Assembly: GCF_030408395.1 (NCBI RefSeq)
Contig: NZ_CP046980.1
Coordinates: 1-64,000, forward strand
Direction: 5' to 3'
Origin: Corynebacterium aquatimens
GTDB taxonomy: Bacteria > Actinomycetota > Actinomycetes > Mycobacteriales > Mycobacteriaceae
Length of the DNA: 64,000 bases
This document shows, one piece after another, positions 10,901 through 18,900 of the stretch. The notes beneath the pieces are model-generated. The model had not been told where the DNA came from. It did no database searches and was given only the letters and a program-made list of their open reading frames with translations. Position numbers and translations under genes: made by a program. The number at the start of each line of letters is the position of its first letter. The first letter of the stretch is position 1.

Positions 10901-13674
10901 AGACCACTGCGCCGACCAACGAGGTCGTGCACGTCGGTACCAAGCAGGCTGAAGCGTCCGAGGATGTGACGTGGACGGTGCCGATTCCGTATAGCACCAC
11001 CACTCGCCCGAACCCGGCGCTCGCTCCGGGTGAGACGAAGGTTGTGCAGCAGGGTGTGAACGGTGAGCGCACGTACACCGCGAAGTTCACTGCTGCCGGT
11101 GACCAGGCGTCCGTCGTGGAGTCCGAGGTCAAGAAGGAGCCGGTCGAGGAGATCATCGAGTACGGCCCGCGCCTGGCGGACCAGCAGTTGGTGACCCAGA
11201 CCACCCGCCCGATCCCGTTCGATACGACGATCGTCTATGACGACACTCTCGAGGCGGGTAAGCAGGTCGTCGATAAGGAAGGCGTTGTCGGCGAGGAGAA
11301 GGTCACGAGCACGCAGAAGCTTGTCGACGGTAAGCCCTCCGGCGAGCCGGTGGTTACGACCGATACCACAAAGCCGAAGCAAGATGCTGTCATCCGCGTG
11401 GGTACGAAGACTACGCCCACGATTGGTGAGCAGCTAGTAGATATCCCGTTTACGACCAAGATCGTCTACGATCCGACCCTCCAACCAGGTGATCGAGTTG
11501 TGGACGTCGCTGGCCAGAATGGTCAGGTAAAGGTCACTGTCACCAATGGCGTTCCAACCGTTAAAACGGTGAAAGAACCTGTCCAGGAAGTCGTTCGCGT
11601 CGGCACCAAGCCGGCGGACGGTGTGGAATGGACTGAGGAAACCCCGTACGCCGTTAAGGTTGAGGAGGACCCGAACCTCGAGGCCGGAAAGTATGTGGTT
11701 GCTCAGGAAGGTGTCCCGGGTAAGACGGTTCACCACGCCGACGGCACAGAGACTAAGACACCGGCCAAGGACCACATCATCAAGGTCGGCACGAAGAATG
11801 CTGACTCGGTGAAGAGCACCTTCAAGGCCCCGATCCCGGCACCCGTGCGGATCGTGTACGACGATTCGTTGCCGGCTGGCACGTACCAGGAGGATCCGAA
11901 CAACCCGGGTGTCGATGGTGAGAAGGAAGTCACCGTCACCCGCAAGATGGTCAACGGTCAGCCGACTGGTGAGCCTGTCGTGGAGGAGAAGGTCCTCACC
12001 GAGGCGAAGCCGAAGGTGATCAAGGTCGGCACCAAGCAGCCGGAGGCTGGCGAGAATGTCACCTGGACGGAGCCGATTCCGTTCACGACCGAGTTCCGCG
12101 AGAACCCTGCGCTCAAGCCGGGCGAGACAAAGGTCGTCCAGGAAGGTAAGGACGGTGAGGCCACCTACAAGATCGGGTTCAAGGCCAACGGCGAATCTGC
12201 CACGGTTGAAAACACGAACCAGCGCGTCGAGCCGGTCAACCGCATCATCGAATACGGACCTGGCCCAGACGATGATCAGATCTCGTCCCAGGTGACCCGC
12301 CCGATCGAGTTCAAGACAAGCGTCATTTACGACGAGACTCTTGAAGAGGGAAAGCAGGTCATCACCCAGGGTGAGCTCGGTGAGGAGGTTGTTACCACGA
12401 CCCAGAAGATTGTGGACGGTAAGCCGTCCGGTAATCCGGTTGTCACGACCGAGCAGACCAAGGCGCCGAAGAACGCGGTGATCCGTATCGGTACCAAGAA
12501 GCCGGGTGCGCCTGAACCGGAGCCGGAGATCACTCAGGATGTCGAGCTTCCGTTCACCACGAAGATCGTCTACGACCCGACGCTCAAGCCGGGCGAGAGG
12601 GTCGTCGACACCCCTGGTCAGCCAGGCAAGGTGAAGGTCACGGTGATCAACGGCCGCGCTGAGGTCAGCACCGTCAAGGAGCCTGTCCAAGAGGTTGTCC
12701 GCGTGGGTACGAAGCCGGCCGACGACGTTGAGTACACCTACGAGACGCCGTACAAGGTCAAGGTCGAAACCGACCCGACTCTGCCTGCAGGCGAGGTCAA
12801 GGTGGTTCAGCCGGGCAAGGTCGGACTGGTCAAGGTTGTGGGCACCACGGAGACCGTGGTCAATGAGCCCGTCGACCAGATCATCAAGATCGGTACGCAG
12901 ACCCCGCTGGGCTACCCCGCGACGGAGACCCCGGTGGAAAAGCAGGTGAAGGTCAAGGCCAACACCTCCAAGCCTGGTCTCACGTACCGCCTTGGCGAGG
13001 TGCCGGAGGGCTGGACCGCGACTATCAACGAGAGCACCGGTGAGCTCACGGTCACCCCTGGCCCCACGGTCAAGGATGGAGACACGGTGGACATCCCGGT
13101 GATCGCGACCGACGCTGACACCGGCGCGGAGTACGGCACTTACGCCAAGGTCAAGGCCACGGCAAAGCCGTCGGTCCCGGGCGGTAACGACTCCTCCTCG
13201 GAGAAGGCGAACCAGATCGCCAAGCAGTGCTTCGGAAACGCTCTGCAGTCGCCGATCGCGTGGCTGCTGCCGGTGGCGTTGCTTAGTGTGGTCGTCGGTA
13301 AGCTGATTGAGCCCTACATGGGTCAGATCAACGCGCAGTTCGACGCGATCAACCGTCAGATCCAGCAGAACCTTCCGAAGCACGGGCACGGTGGACACGG
13401 TGGCAACGACCAGCTGAACGAGCAGATCGCTTACATTAATGGTCAGTTCCAAGCGTTCGCTTCGAACCCGACGGTGCAGATGGTGGGCAAGGTCATCGGT
13501 GGCGCGCTTGCGCTGGGTGCCCTGATTGGTCTGCTTTACGACTGGTGCTCCGCTGAGGTTGGTCAGGCGAAGACGTCGATCGACTTCTCCAAGCGCGGCG
13601 GCAAGAACGTCTTCCAGGACGGCGAGGGCAGTTCCACCAAGGGCGGAAACCAGCAGGGCGGTTCCTCGAACTAG
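7984..13674 (+). CDS. Secreted giant surface protein with ten G5 modules
   Basis: This encodes a 1896-residue predicted cell-surface protein. I start it at GTG 7984, behind AACAGGAG, because a classic Sec signal peptide follows at once (Arg/Lys-rich, hydrophobic core, AAAA cleavage region near residue 44); the frame is open further upstream. Domain order: an N-terminal module (about 46-360), YPDG/Rib-like repeats (about 420-930, containing ATYPDGTTDD and VTYSDGSTDD), ten G5 modules (about 933-1640) arranged as a five-module block repeated twice, then a C-terminal region with two hydrophobic segments ([17 protein letters not shown] and [14 protein letters not shown]). There is no LPXTG sortase motif. 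G5 and Rib-type repeats are common in bacterial adhesins, so an adhesive or fibrillar role is inferred. It is a tandem paralogue of the gene at 15965. Confidence 0.85.
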   Translation: MTKSTRRTRTATRSGIAAASVVSLALGAFAVVGPGPVATEAAAAELSGGIREKSGAVEEGAQQASDLPAGSCVVKSGETSGNQAGFRWSTLEPSGTSPSKTLWGLSVSFDNSKDRTFADWNFFNTGGLGNVLDVGQVSSMEADGKSVTHKADEIIKITPSGRALRNLNLEANLTDEEVKEFASASADNPVRYAWQSNYTKDNPNGPYATQGGSASFGATVNPWPSENIECNPITVSWETAEVSEKHVIVPGEETKVGTINVPALSDGKTDDSMSRMVVEAYDGNGKFIGTTDPSVSGGEQLLRIDEDGNIFFTWPEYRGTALATDKNVNFSVLAKPRTVAQLQAASDNNTYEKAGKAFDSSNSLTRYNKANVIDSKAFSLDDTKYHDPQYDKTDATIISGVDSNGNLTDQPQEVVFKQVPDLIKDLEKKKGAGGFEAKVTLDEKYVYEGWTVEMDEDYNVTVIAPENPRPGTFAQPRVVVEYSNGSKDELSLLVVVDPNHTQVTDLVRPDLSKGKVNDPITAQITTTSILDGYDPVAPKTFEVDQSTVPAGWTVTVDNTGKVTAKADDTVAPGTIITPKVTATYPDGTTDDVETQFQAIVDIKIPTYDTVTNKPGTEVSLTPTVPERGLSGNTTDEAPKRYTFEDGETEYTHTDDSGTWTVKIDENTGEITTTIPQTAPEGYILNVPVLTHYDNADKPQQVKGSVVVLKGDIAPVYSVESTGPNKAVDHQVQDAPKGSTFSFGKNPNGTPITEMTTEDGWKYTIDPDTGVVTSTPPADAKPGDKKTITVDVVTPNGSTSKVPVTTVVKLTNSWEAEPSYPAETVYPGETATSPLTIQKPEGVEVAKENPYVIQPAEGYTATGENNEFGNPTYTVTTENGEWIVGLDDKGNVVATAPKTAKPGDKINVPVKVTYSDGSTDDVTAPIAVKDNPKRPVPFGVEYVYDDTIPAGEYRTVTKGVAGEEKQKRDGTWEQTTAPTNEVVHVGTKQAEASEDVTWTVPIPYSTTTRPNPALAPGETKVVQQGVNGERTYTAKFTAAGDQASVVESEVKKEPVEEIIEYGPRLADQQLVTQTTRPIPFDTTIVYDDTLEAGKQVVDKEGVVGEEKVTSTQKLVDGKPSGEPVVTTDTTKPKQDAVIRVGTKTTPTIGEQLVDIPFTTKIVYDPTLQPGDRVVDVAGQNGQVKVTVTNGVPTVKTVKEPVQEVVRVGTKPADGVEWTEETPYAVKVEEDPNLEAGKYVVAQEGVPGKTVHHADGTETKTPAKDHIIKVGTKNADSVKSTFKAPIPAPVRIVYDDSLPAGTYQEDPNNPGVDGEKEVTVTRKMVNGQPTGEPVVEEKVLTEAKPKVIKVGTKQPEAGENVTWTEPIPFTTEFRENPALKPGETKVVQEGKDGEATYKIGFKANGESATVENTNQRVEPVNRIIEYGPGPDDDQISSQVTRPIEFKTSVIYDETLEEGKQVITQGELGEEVVTTTQKIVDGKPSGNPVVTTEQTKAPKNAVIRIGTKKPGAPEPEPEITQDVELPFTTKIVYDPTLKPGERVVDTPGQPGKVKVTVINGRAEVSTVKEPVQEVVRVGTKPADDVEYTYETPYKVKVETDPTLPAGEVKVVQPGKVGLVKVVGTTETVVNEPVDQIIKIGTQTPLGYPATETPVEKQVKVKANTSKPGLTYRLGEVPEGWTATINESTGELTVTPGPTVKDGDTVDIPVIATDADTGAEYGTYAKVKATAKPSVPGGNDSSSEKANQIAKQCFGNALQSPIAWLLPVALLSVVVGKLIEPYMGQINAQFDAINRQIQQNLPKHGHGGHGGNDQLNEQIAYINGQFQAFASNPTVQMVGKVIGGALALGALIGLLYDWCSAEVGQAKTSIDFSKRGGKNVFQDGEGSSTKGGNQQGGSSN

Positions 13675-13694
13675 CTAGCACCCGCACAATAAAG

Positions 13695-13729
13695 GAGGGC
13701 GACCACCAGTCAGGTGGCGCCCTCTTTTT
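13695..13729 (+). terminator. Rho-independent terminator of the first giant gene
   Basis: An inverted repeat, GAGGGC (13695-13700) with GCCCTC (13719-13724) plus an inner CCACC/GGTGG stem with one bulge, is followed by TTTTTC. Confidence 0.85.
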
Positions 13730-13752
13730 CTTGAGCGGCTATGGAAGTACCT

Positions 13753-13959
13753 ATGGACCACATGGTCACCAAGGTCAATGCTGTCACCGAACTGTTTGGT
13801 CAATCCCACCCGCCGGATAATTCCATGAGCACCGTGTACTGCTTCGCGCCGGCGGAGGACACCGCCCAGGTCGGTGAGGCTCCACTGGTGATGATGTGGC
13901 CCGGGTTCGGCATGGGCGCGCGGTACTACCGTCCGCTGCTGAGCTGGAAGCCGGCTTGA
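13753..13959 (+). pseudogene. 5' fragment of alpha/beta hydrolase gene (duplication relic)
   Basis: The frame from ATG 13753 reads MDHMVTKVNAVTELFGQSH and continues through [17 protein letters not shown], closely matching the first 60 or so residues of the intact hydrolase at 31356-32270. Homology stops at about 13940, where the sequence switches to the gyrB 3' region, and a stop follows at 13957-13959. The catalytic serine region is missing, so it cannot be functional. It marks the left edge of a tandem-duplication junction. Confidence 0.85.
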
Positions 13960-14017
13960 ACGAGGGCCGCAAGATCAACACGGACGACGGCATTCAGCGC
14001 TACAAGGGTCTCGGTGA

Positions 14018-15422
14018 GGGTTAATAGACAAAAAGTGTGTCTGGTCGGCGTGTCGCCGGTGGGGCACGCTTTTTGTTATTTGAGGGGTCCTTTTCTGATT
14101 CCTACTGAGTGTTCGTAGTCGGTTGGGATAGCGTTGTCGTAGAAGGCTGGTCGGCCTGTTTGATGGTCGGATTCGTTTCGGTCTTTAGTGACGAGATCGG
14201 GAACTTTGGCGAGTTGATCTTGTCCGAACCTGCACTGCCTGGCGATCTGTAATGGGGCGTCAGGCAGTTGCGTTTTCGAGTGCAGGTACCATTCGAGCAT
14301 TTTGCGTTGCCGCTCTCCTGATCTGCCGCGGTGGGCGTCAGCGATGCGTTTGAGTTGGGCGTTGATCCCGCCTTCAAGACTGTTGGTGGTTGCTGCCCAC
14401 CGGTCGGGTTCGAGTGCGTCTGTCGGGGGTTGGAGGTAGGTGAACAGCCAGTTGTTGCGTGAAAGGTGCACAAGCGAGTTGTAAGCCCTACGCACACGGA
14501 TATGGGTCCATTCCCATTGGTGGTTGAGGGTGCGGCGCTCTTTGGGTAGGAGTGTTTTCTCGTTGAGGAAGGCCTTGTAGACCACTGCGAAGTCGTGTAG
14601 ACGCAGCGTCCATTCCCGGGCTTGGTCCACGGTGGTGATCGTGGTCAGTTTCAGCGCTAGTGCATAGATGGCCTTGCCGGCATCGGTGCGGGGGCGTGTT
14701 GTGGTGTAGCGGCGGACAACGCGTTGGGCATGGACGAGACAGCGCTGGATCAGCGTGTTGGGCCAGCAGGCTTTGATGGCGGATAAGGCGCCTTGGCCGC
14801 CGTCGAGGACGACGCATAACGGTGCGGCGATGCCGCTTAGTAGTTGAGTGTAGGCGTGGGCTGATTCGCTTTTAGCCCAGTGCCAGGCGATGACGTGGTC
14901 GCGGCTTGCGGCAACCAGCAGGCAGCCAGCGTCGGTGTAGGTGCCGTCGATGAAAATCTGGTCGTAGACCCGGTGTGGGTCTGGGGTGTTGGGAACATCG
15001 ATGAGCCAAAACGGGGCGAACCGGCGGTCGAGCGTGCGGCGGGAGACGTTCAAGGTACCAGCTACGTCGTTAAGTGACGCTGTGCCAGTGACGTAGGCGT
15101 GAAACGCTGTGAAGTCCCGAGCTTGGGTTTGGTCGGTGCGGTGGCGTATGAAGGTGGCTCCGCAGTCTTTGCACCGCCACCTAGTGGAGCCTTTGGGAGT
15201 GGGACCGTTTTTCTTTGTTTCCCCATGACATGAGGGGCATCGTGGTCTGTTTGGTGTCACCGGGAAAGCACACCAACACCCCGCTAGCACATGAAGGTGC
15301 CATTCCGGTGGATTGAACGAAAAACGAGCCAGAATAAGGCGAAAAACCCTATTCGAGCCCGATTTATGCAGCCTGATCAGCAGATATACCGGAAATCAGA
15401 CACACATTTTGTCACTTAACCC
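14018..15422 (-). mobile_element. IS1249-like insertion sequence, copy 1 (IS256 family)
   Basis: This is a complete 1405-bp element. The terminal inverted repeats are about 26 bp (left end GGGTTAATAGACAAAAAGTG, right end reading inward GGGTTAAGTGACAAAATGTG). The target duplication is CTCGGTGA at 14010-14017 and 15423-15430. It carries one transposase gene on the minus strand. A second copy of the same length lies at 42780-44184. The 8-bp duplication fits the IS256 family. Confidence 0.93.
14076..15290 (-). CDS. IS1249-type transposase (copy 1)
   Basis: This 404-residue DDE transposase catalyses cut or copy movement of the surrounding element. Near the N terminus are two CxxC pairs (CPSC at 18-21, CKDC at 40-43), a probable zinc-binding DNA-recognition motif. 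The catalytic aspartates are likely D115 (FIDGTYTD) and D163 (VVLDGGQG), with the glutamate in TTNSLEGGINAQLK near residue 300. The start is GTG at 15290; a shorter start at the internal GTG ten codons on is possible. It reads the same as the copy at 42838-44052, so both look intact and recently moved. Confidence 0.9.
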   Translation of the reverse strand: MLAGCWCAFPVTPNRPRCPSCHGETKKNGPTPKGSTRWRCKDCGATFIRHRTDQTQARDFTAFHAYVTGTASLNDVAGTLNVSRRTLDRRFAPFWLIDVPNTPDPHRVYDQIFIDGTYTDAGCLLVAASRDHVIAWHWAKSESAHAYTQLLSGIAAPLCVVLDGGQGALSAIKACWPNTLIQRCLVHAQRVVRRYTTTRPRTDAGKAIYALALKLTTITTVDQAREWTLRLHDFAVVYKAFLNEKTLLPKERRTLNHQWEWTHIRVRRAYNSLVHLSRNNWLFTYLQPPTDALEPDRWAATTNSLEGGINAQLKRIADAHRGRSGERQRKMLEWYLHSKTQLPDAPLQIARQCRFGQDQLAKVPDLVTKDRNESDHQTGRPAFYDNAIPTDYEHSVGIRKGPLK

Positions 15423-15614
15423 CTCGGTGAAATGAACGCGGGTGAGCTCTGGGAGACCACCCTCGACCCGGAGAACCGCATCCTGCGCCGCGTGGAGCTC
15501 GAGGATGCCCAGCGTGCCGACGAGCTCTTCTCCGTCCTCATGGGCGATGATGTCGCCGCCCGCCGCTCGTTCATCACGCGCAAGGCAAAGGACGTCCGCT
15601 TCCTCGATATCTAA

Positions 15615-15964
15615 CGCATTTTCGCTTATCGACGAATAGTTCTGCGCTTGAAAAGGTGTGGATAATCACAAATCCAAGTACAGGGTTTTAGATCACATTG
15701 TGGCCCGTTTGCACTGTTGGTGCTGTCTTATGATTCCGATTAGAAACTCATATTTTCAAGGGCCTGAATATATGCTGCTCCTTCCTGCATAAGTGCAGCT
15801 AGAAACTTGACGGTGAACCTAACTACATGGGAAAATCGGGACGTCTGCCATGAAACTGGCAAGTTTATTCAAATAATCGCCATGGCCTTGGATGGGTCAT
15901 GGTGTTTGCGGTTCACAGCCTGTGTAGCAGTGGTTTGGTCCGTGACTATCAAACAGGAGTAGAA
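15615..15964 (+). promoter_or_regulatory. Upstream region and structured leader of the second giant gene
   Basis: This 350-base gap has no gene. From about 15750 it is homologous to the leader at 7760-7983. Conserved hairpins are TGCCA/TGGCA (15846-15850 with 15857-15861) and CGCCATG/CATGGTG (15878-15884 with 15898-15904). The second keeps the pairing and the 13-base loop of the first gene's stem with different bases. The start is preceded by AACAGGAG. A TGTGGATAA DnaA-box match at 15657-15665 is probably chance. Confidence 0.55.
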
Positions 15965-18900
15965 GTGACTGAATCATCTCAGCGTCTAAAAAAATCATCT
16001 CGCGCTGGCATCGCCACCGTGTCCACCATCGCGTTAGCGCTCGGTGGCCTGAGCATCGTGGGACCGGGGCCGTTGGCTTCCCAGGCCACCGCCGCTGCAT
16101 TCACCGGCGGCATCCGCGACAAGTCCGGCGCGGTGGAGGAGGACGCGCAGAAGCCGTCCGCCCTGCCGGCGGGTTCGTGTGTTGTTGAAAGCGAGGAGCC
16201 CAGCGGCAGCCAGGCTGGTTTCAGCTGGAACACCCTGGAGCCGGGTGGGGGCAGCCCCGACAAGAAAGCTTGGGGTCTGAGCGTCTCCTTTGATAACTCG
16301 AAGGACCGCACATTCGCCGATTGGTACTTTTACAATACGGGGTCCCTTAAGAACGTTTTGGATACCGGCGAAGTGCCTTCCATGGAGGCCGGCCAGACCT
16401 TCGATGGCAAGAGGGTCACTCACAAGGCCGACGAAATCATCAAGATTACTGCTAGTGGTCGCTCTACGATAAACTTGAATCTCTACGCACAGCTGACCGA
16501 TGAGAAAGTCAAGCAGTTCGCTTCGGCCTCCGACAAAAACCCTGTGCGTTACGCCTGGCAAAGCAACTACAAGCAGGACAACGATAAGGGGCCGGCGAAA
16601 GCCACCCAGGGGGGCAGTGCGTCTTTTGGCGCTACTGTAAACCCGTGGCCGAGCGAGAACATCGAATGTAACCCGATCAAGGTGTCGTGGGAGACTGCCG
16701 AGGTGTCCGAGAAGCATGTGATCGTCCCTGGTGAGGAAACCAAGGTCGGTACGATCAAGGTTCCTGCTTTGAAGAACGGCGGTACGGACGACTCGATGTC
16801 CCGCATGGTCGTGGAAGCCTACGACGGCAACGGCAAGTTCATCGGCACCACGGACCCAGAAGCCTCCGGGGGTACGCAGAACCTGCGTATCGACGAAACG
16901 ACCGGCGAGATCTTCTTCACCTGGCCTGAGTACCGCGGCACCGACCTGGCGACCGACAAGAACGTGAACTTCTCCGTTCTGGCGAAGCCACGTACCGTTG
17001 ACCAGCTCCGAGCTGCCACTGAGCATAACACCGAAGGCAAAGGCAATGTCTACGACAGCTCGAATTCACTGACGCGCTACAACAAGGCGAACGTCATCGG
17101 CTCGACGTCGTTCTCCCTGGACGACACGGAATTCCACGACCCGCAGTACAAAAAGAGCGAGCTAACAATCACGTCCGGCATCGACACTAACGGCAGTCTG
17201 ACGGACCAGCCGCAGCAGGTCATCTTCAAGCAGGTCCCCGACTTGATCCGGGACCTGGTGAAAGATAAGGGCGCCGGTGGCTTCAATGCCAAGGTTAAAC
17301 TGGACAAGCGATACGTATTCGCGGGCTGGACCGCCGATATGGATCCGGTGACCTACGACGTCACCGTCACCTCCCCAGCGAATCCTGAGCCCGGTACCTT
17401 CGCGCAGCCCAGGGTCGTTGTGGAGTACTCCAACGGCTCGACGGATGAGCTGGGCCTCCTCGTGATCGTGGAGCCGAACCACACCCAGATCACGGATCTG
17501 GTGCGCCCGGGTGTTGCTAAGGGTGAGGTCAATAAGGCGATCACCTCTCAGATCGCCATCACGCCCATACTTGATGGTTACGCCCCGGTCGCCCCGGCGA
17601 CGTTTGAGGTGGATCAGTCCACCGTCCCCGCGGGGTGGACCGTCACCGTCGATAACACTGGCAAGGTCACGGCAACCGCTGACAGCACCGTCGCACCGGG
17701 CACCATCATCACTCCGAAGGTGACTGCTAAATATAAGGATGGCACTGACGACGTGGTCGAGGTCCAGTTCCAGGCCATTGTGAACATCAAGATTCCCGAT
17801 TACGACACGGTGACTAACAAGCCGGGCACCAAGGTGACACTGACGCCCAAGGTCCCGGCGGTTGGTCTGACCGGTAACTCCAGCGATGCGGCGCCGACCC
17901 GCTACACCTTCGACGGCGGCGAAACGGAGTACACCCACACTGACGACAGCGGTACGTGGACCGTCAAGATCGACCAGAACACTGGCGAGATCACCACGAC
18001 CATCCCGACGACCGCACCTGAGGGCTACAAGCTCAACATCCCGGTCCTTGCGCACTACAGCGCTGCAACTGGACAGGCGCCGCAGCGGATCAAGGGCACC
18101 GTCGTCGTGCTCAAGGGCGATATCTCACCGGTCTACTCCGTTGAGTCCACCGGCCCGAATAAGGCTGTGGACCACCAGGTGCAGGACGCCCCGAAGGGGT
18201 CGACGTTCTCCTTCGGCAAGAAACCTGACGGCTCGCCGCTCACCGTGATGACAACCGAAGACGGCTGGGAGTACACGATCGACCCGATGACCGGTGTCGT
18301 TTCTTCCACGCCGCCGGCAGGCTCTAAGCCGGGTGACAAGAAGACCATCAACGTTGATGTGGTGACCCCGAACGGCTCCACCTCGAAGGTGCCGGTGACC
18401 ACCGTGGTGAAGCTGACTAACAGCTGGGAGGCGGAACCGAGTTACCCGGCGGAGACGGTGTACCCGGGTCAGACGGCAACGCTGCCAGTCACCCTGCAGA
18501 AGCCGGCCAACGTCAACGTCGCAAAGTACGAGTTGGGCGCTATTCCCCCGGGTTGGACTGTCAACATCGACAACGACGGCAAGATCACTGCAACCGCACC
18601 GGCGGATGCCGTGCCGGGTAGCCAGGTCGAGATTCCCGTCACGGTGACCTACGAAGATGGCTCGACGGACATCGCTACGGCCGTCGTGAACGTTGTTGAC
18701 GTTCCGACACGTCCGGTGCCGTTCGGAGTGGAATATGTCTACGACGACACGATTCCTGCCGGCGAGTACAGGACTGTCACGAAGGGTGTGGCAGGTGAGG
18801 AGAAGCAGAAGCGCGACGGCACGTGGGAGCAGACCACTGCGCCGACCAACGAGGTCGTGCACGTCGGTACCAAGCAGGCTGAAGCGTCCGAGGATGTGAC

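Larger units (their letters stand above)
13941..15614 (+). pseudogene. gyrB 3'-end duplicate, split by an IS1249-like element
   Basis: Bases 13941-14017 and 15431-15614 together reproduce the last 86 codons of gyrB (7466-7722) with only a few substitutions, from [20 protein letters not shown] to the C-terminal [14 protein letters not shown]. An IS1249-like element sits inside at the GLGEM codons, flanked by the 8-bp duplication CTCGGTGA. There is no start and no ATPase or TOPRIM domain. The fragment joins the hydrolase relic at about 13940 with essentially no shared sequence, a typical illegitimate-recombination junction. Confidence 0.92.

Noticed and set aside
15432..15614. A 60-codon frame after the first IS copy as a small gene
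   Set aside because: It is the translated end of the duplicated gyrB fragment.
15657..15665. A perfect DnaA-box match TGTGGATAA upstream of the second giant gene
   Set aside because: A single 9-mer of this kind is expected by chance about once in every 130 kb per strand pair, and no cluster accompanies it.
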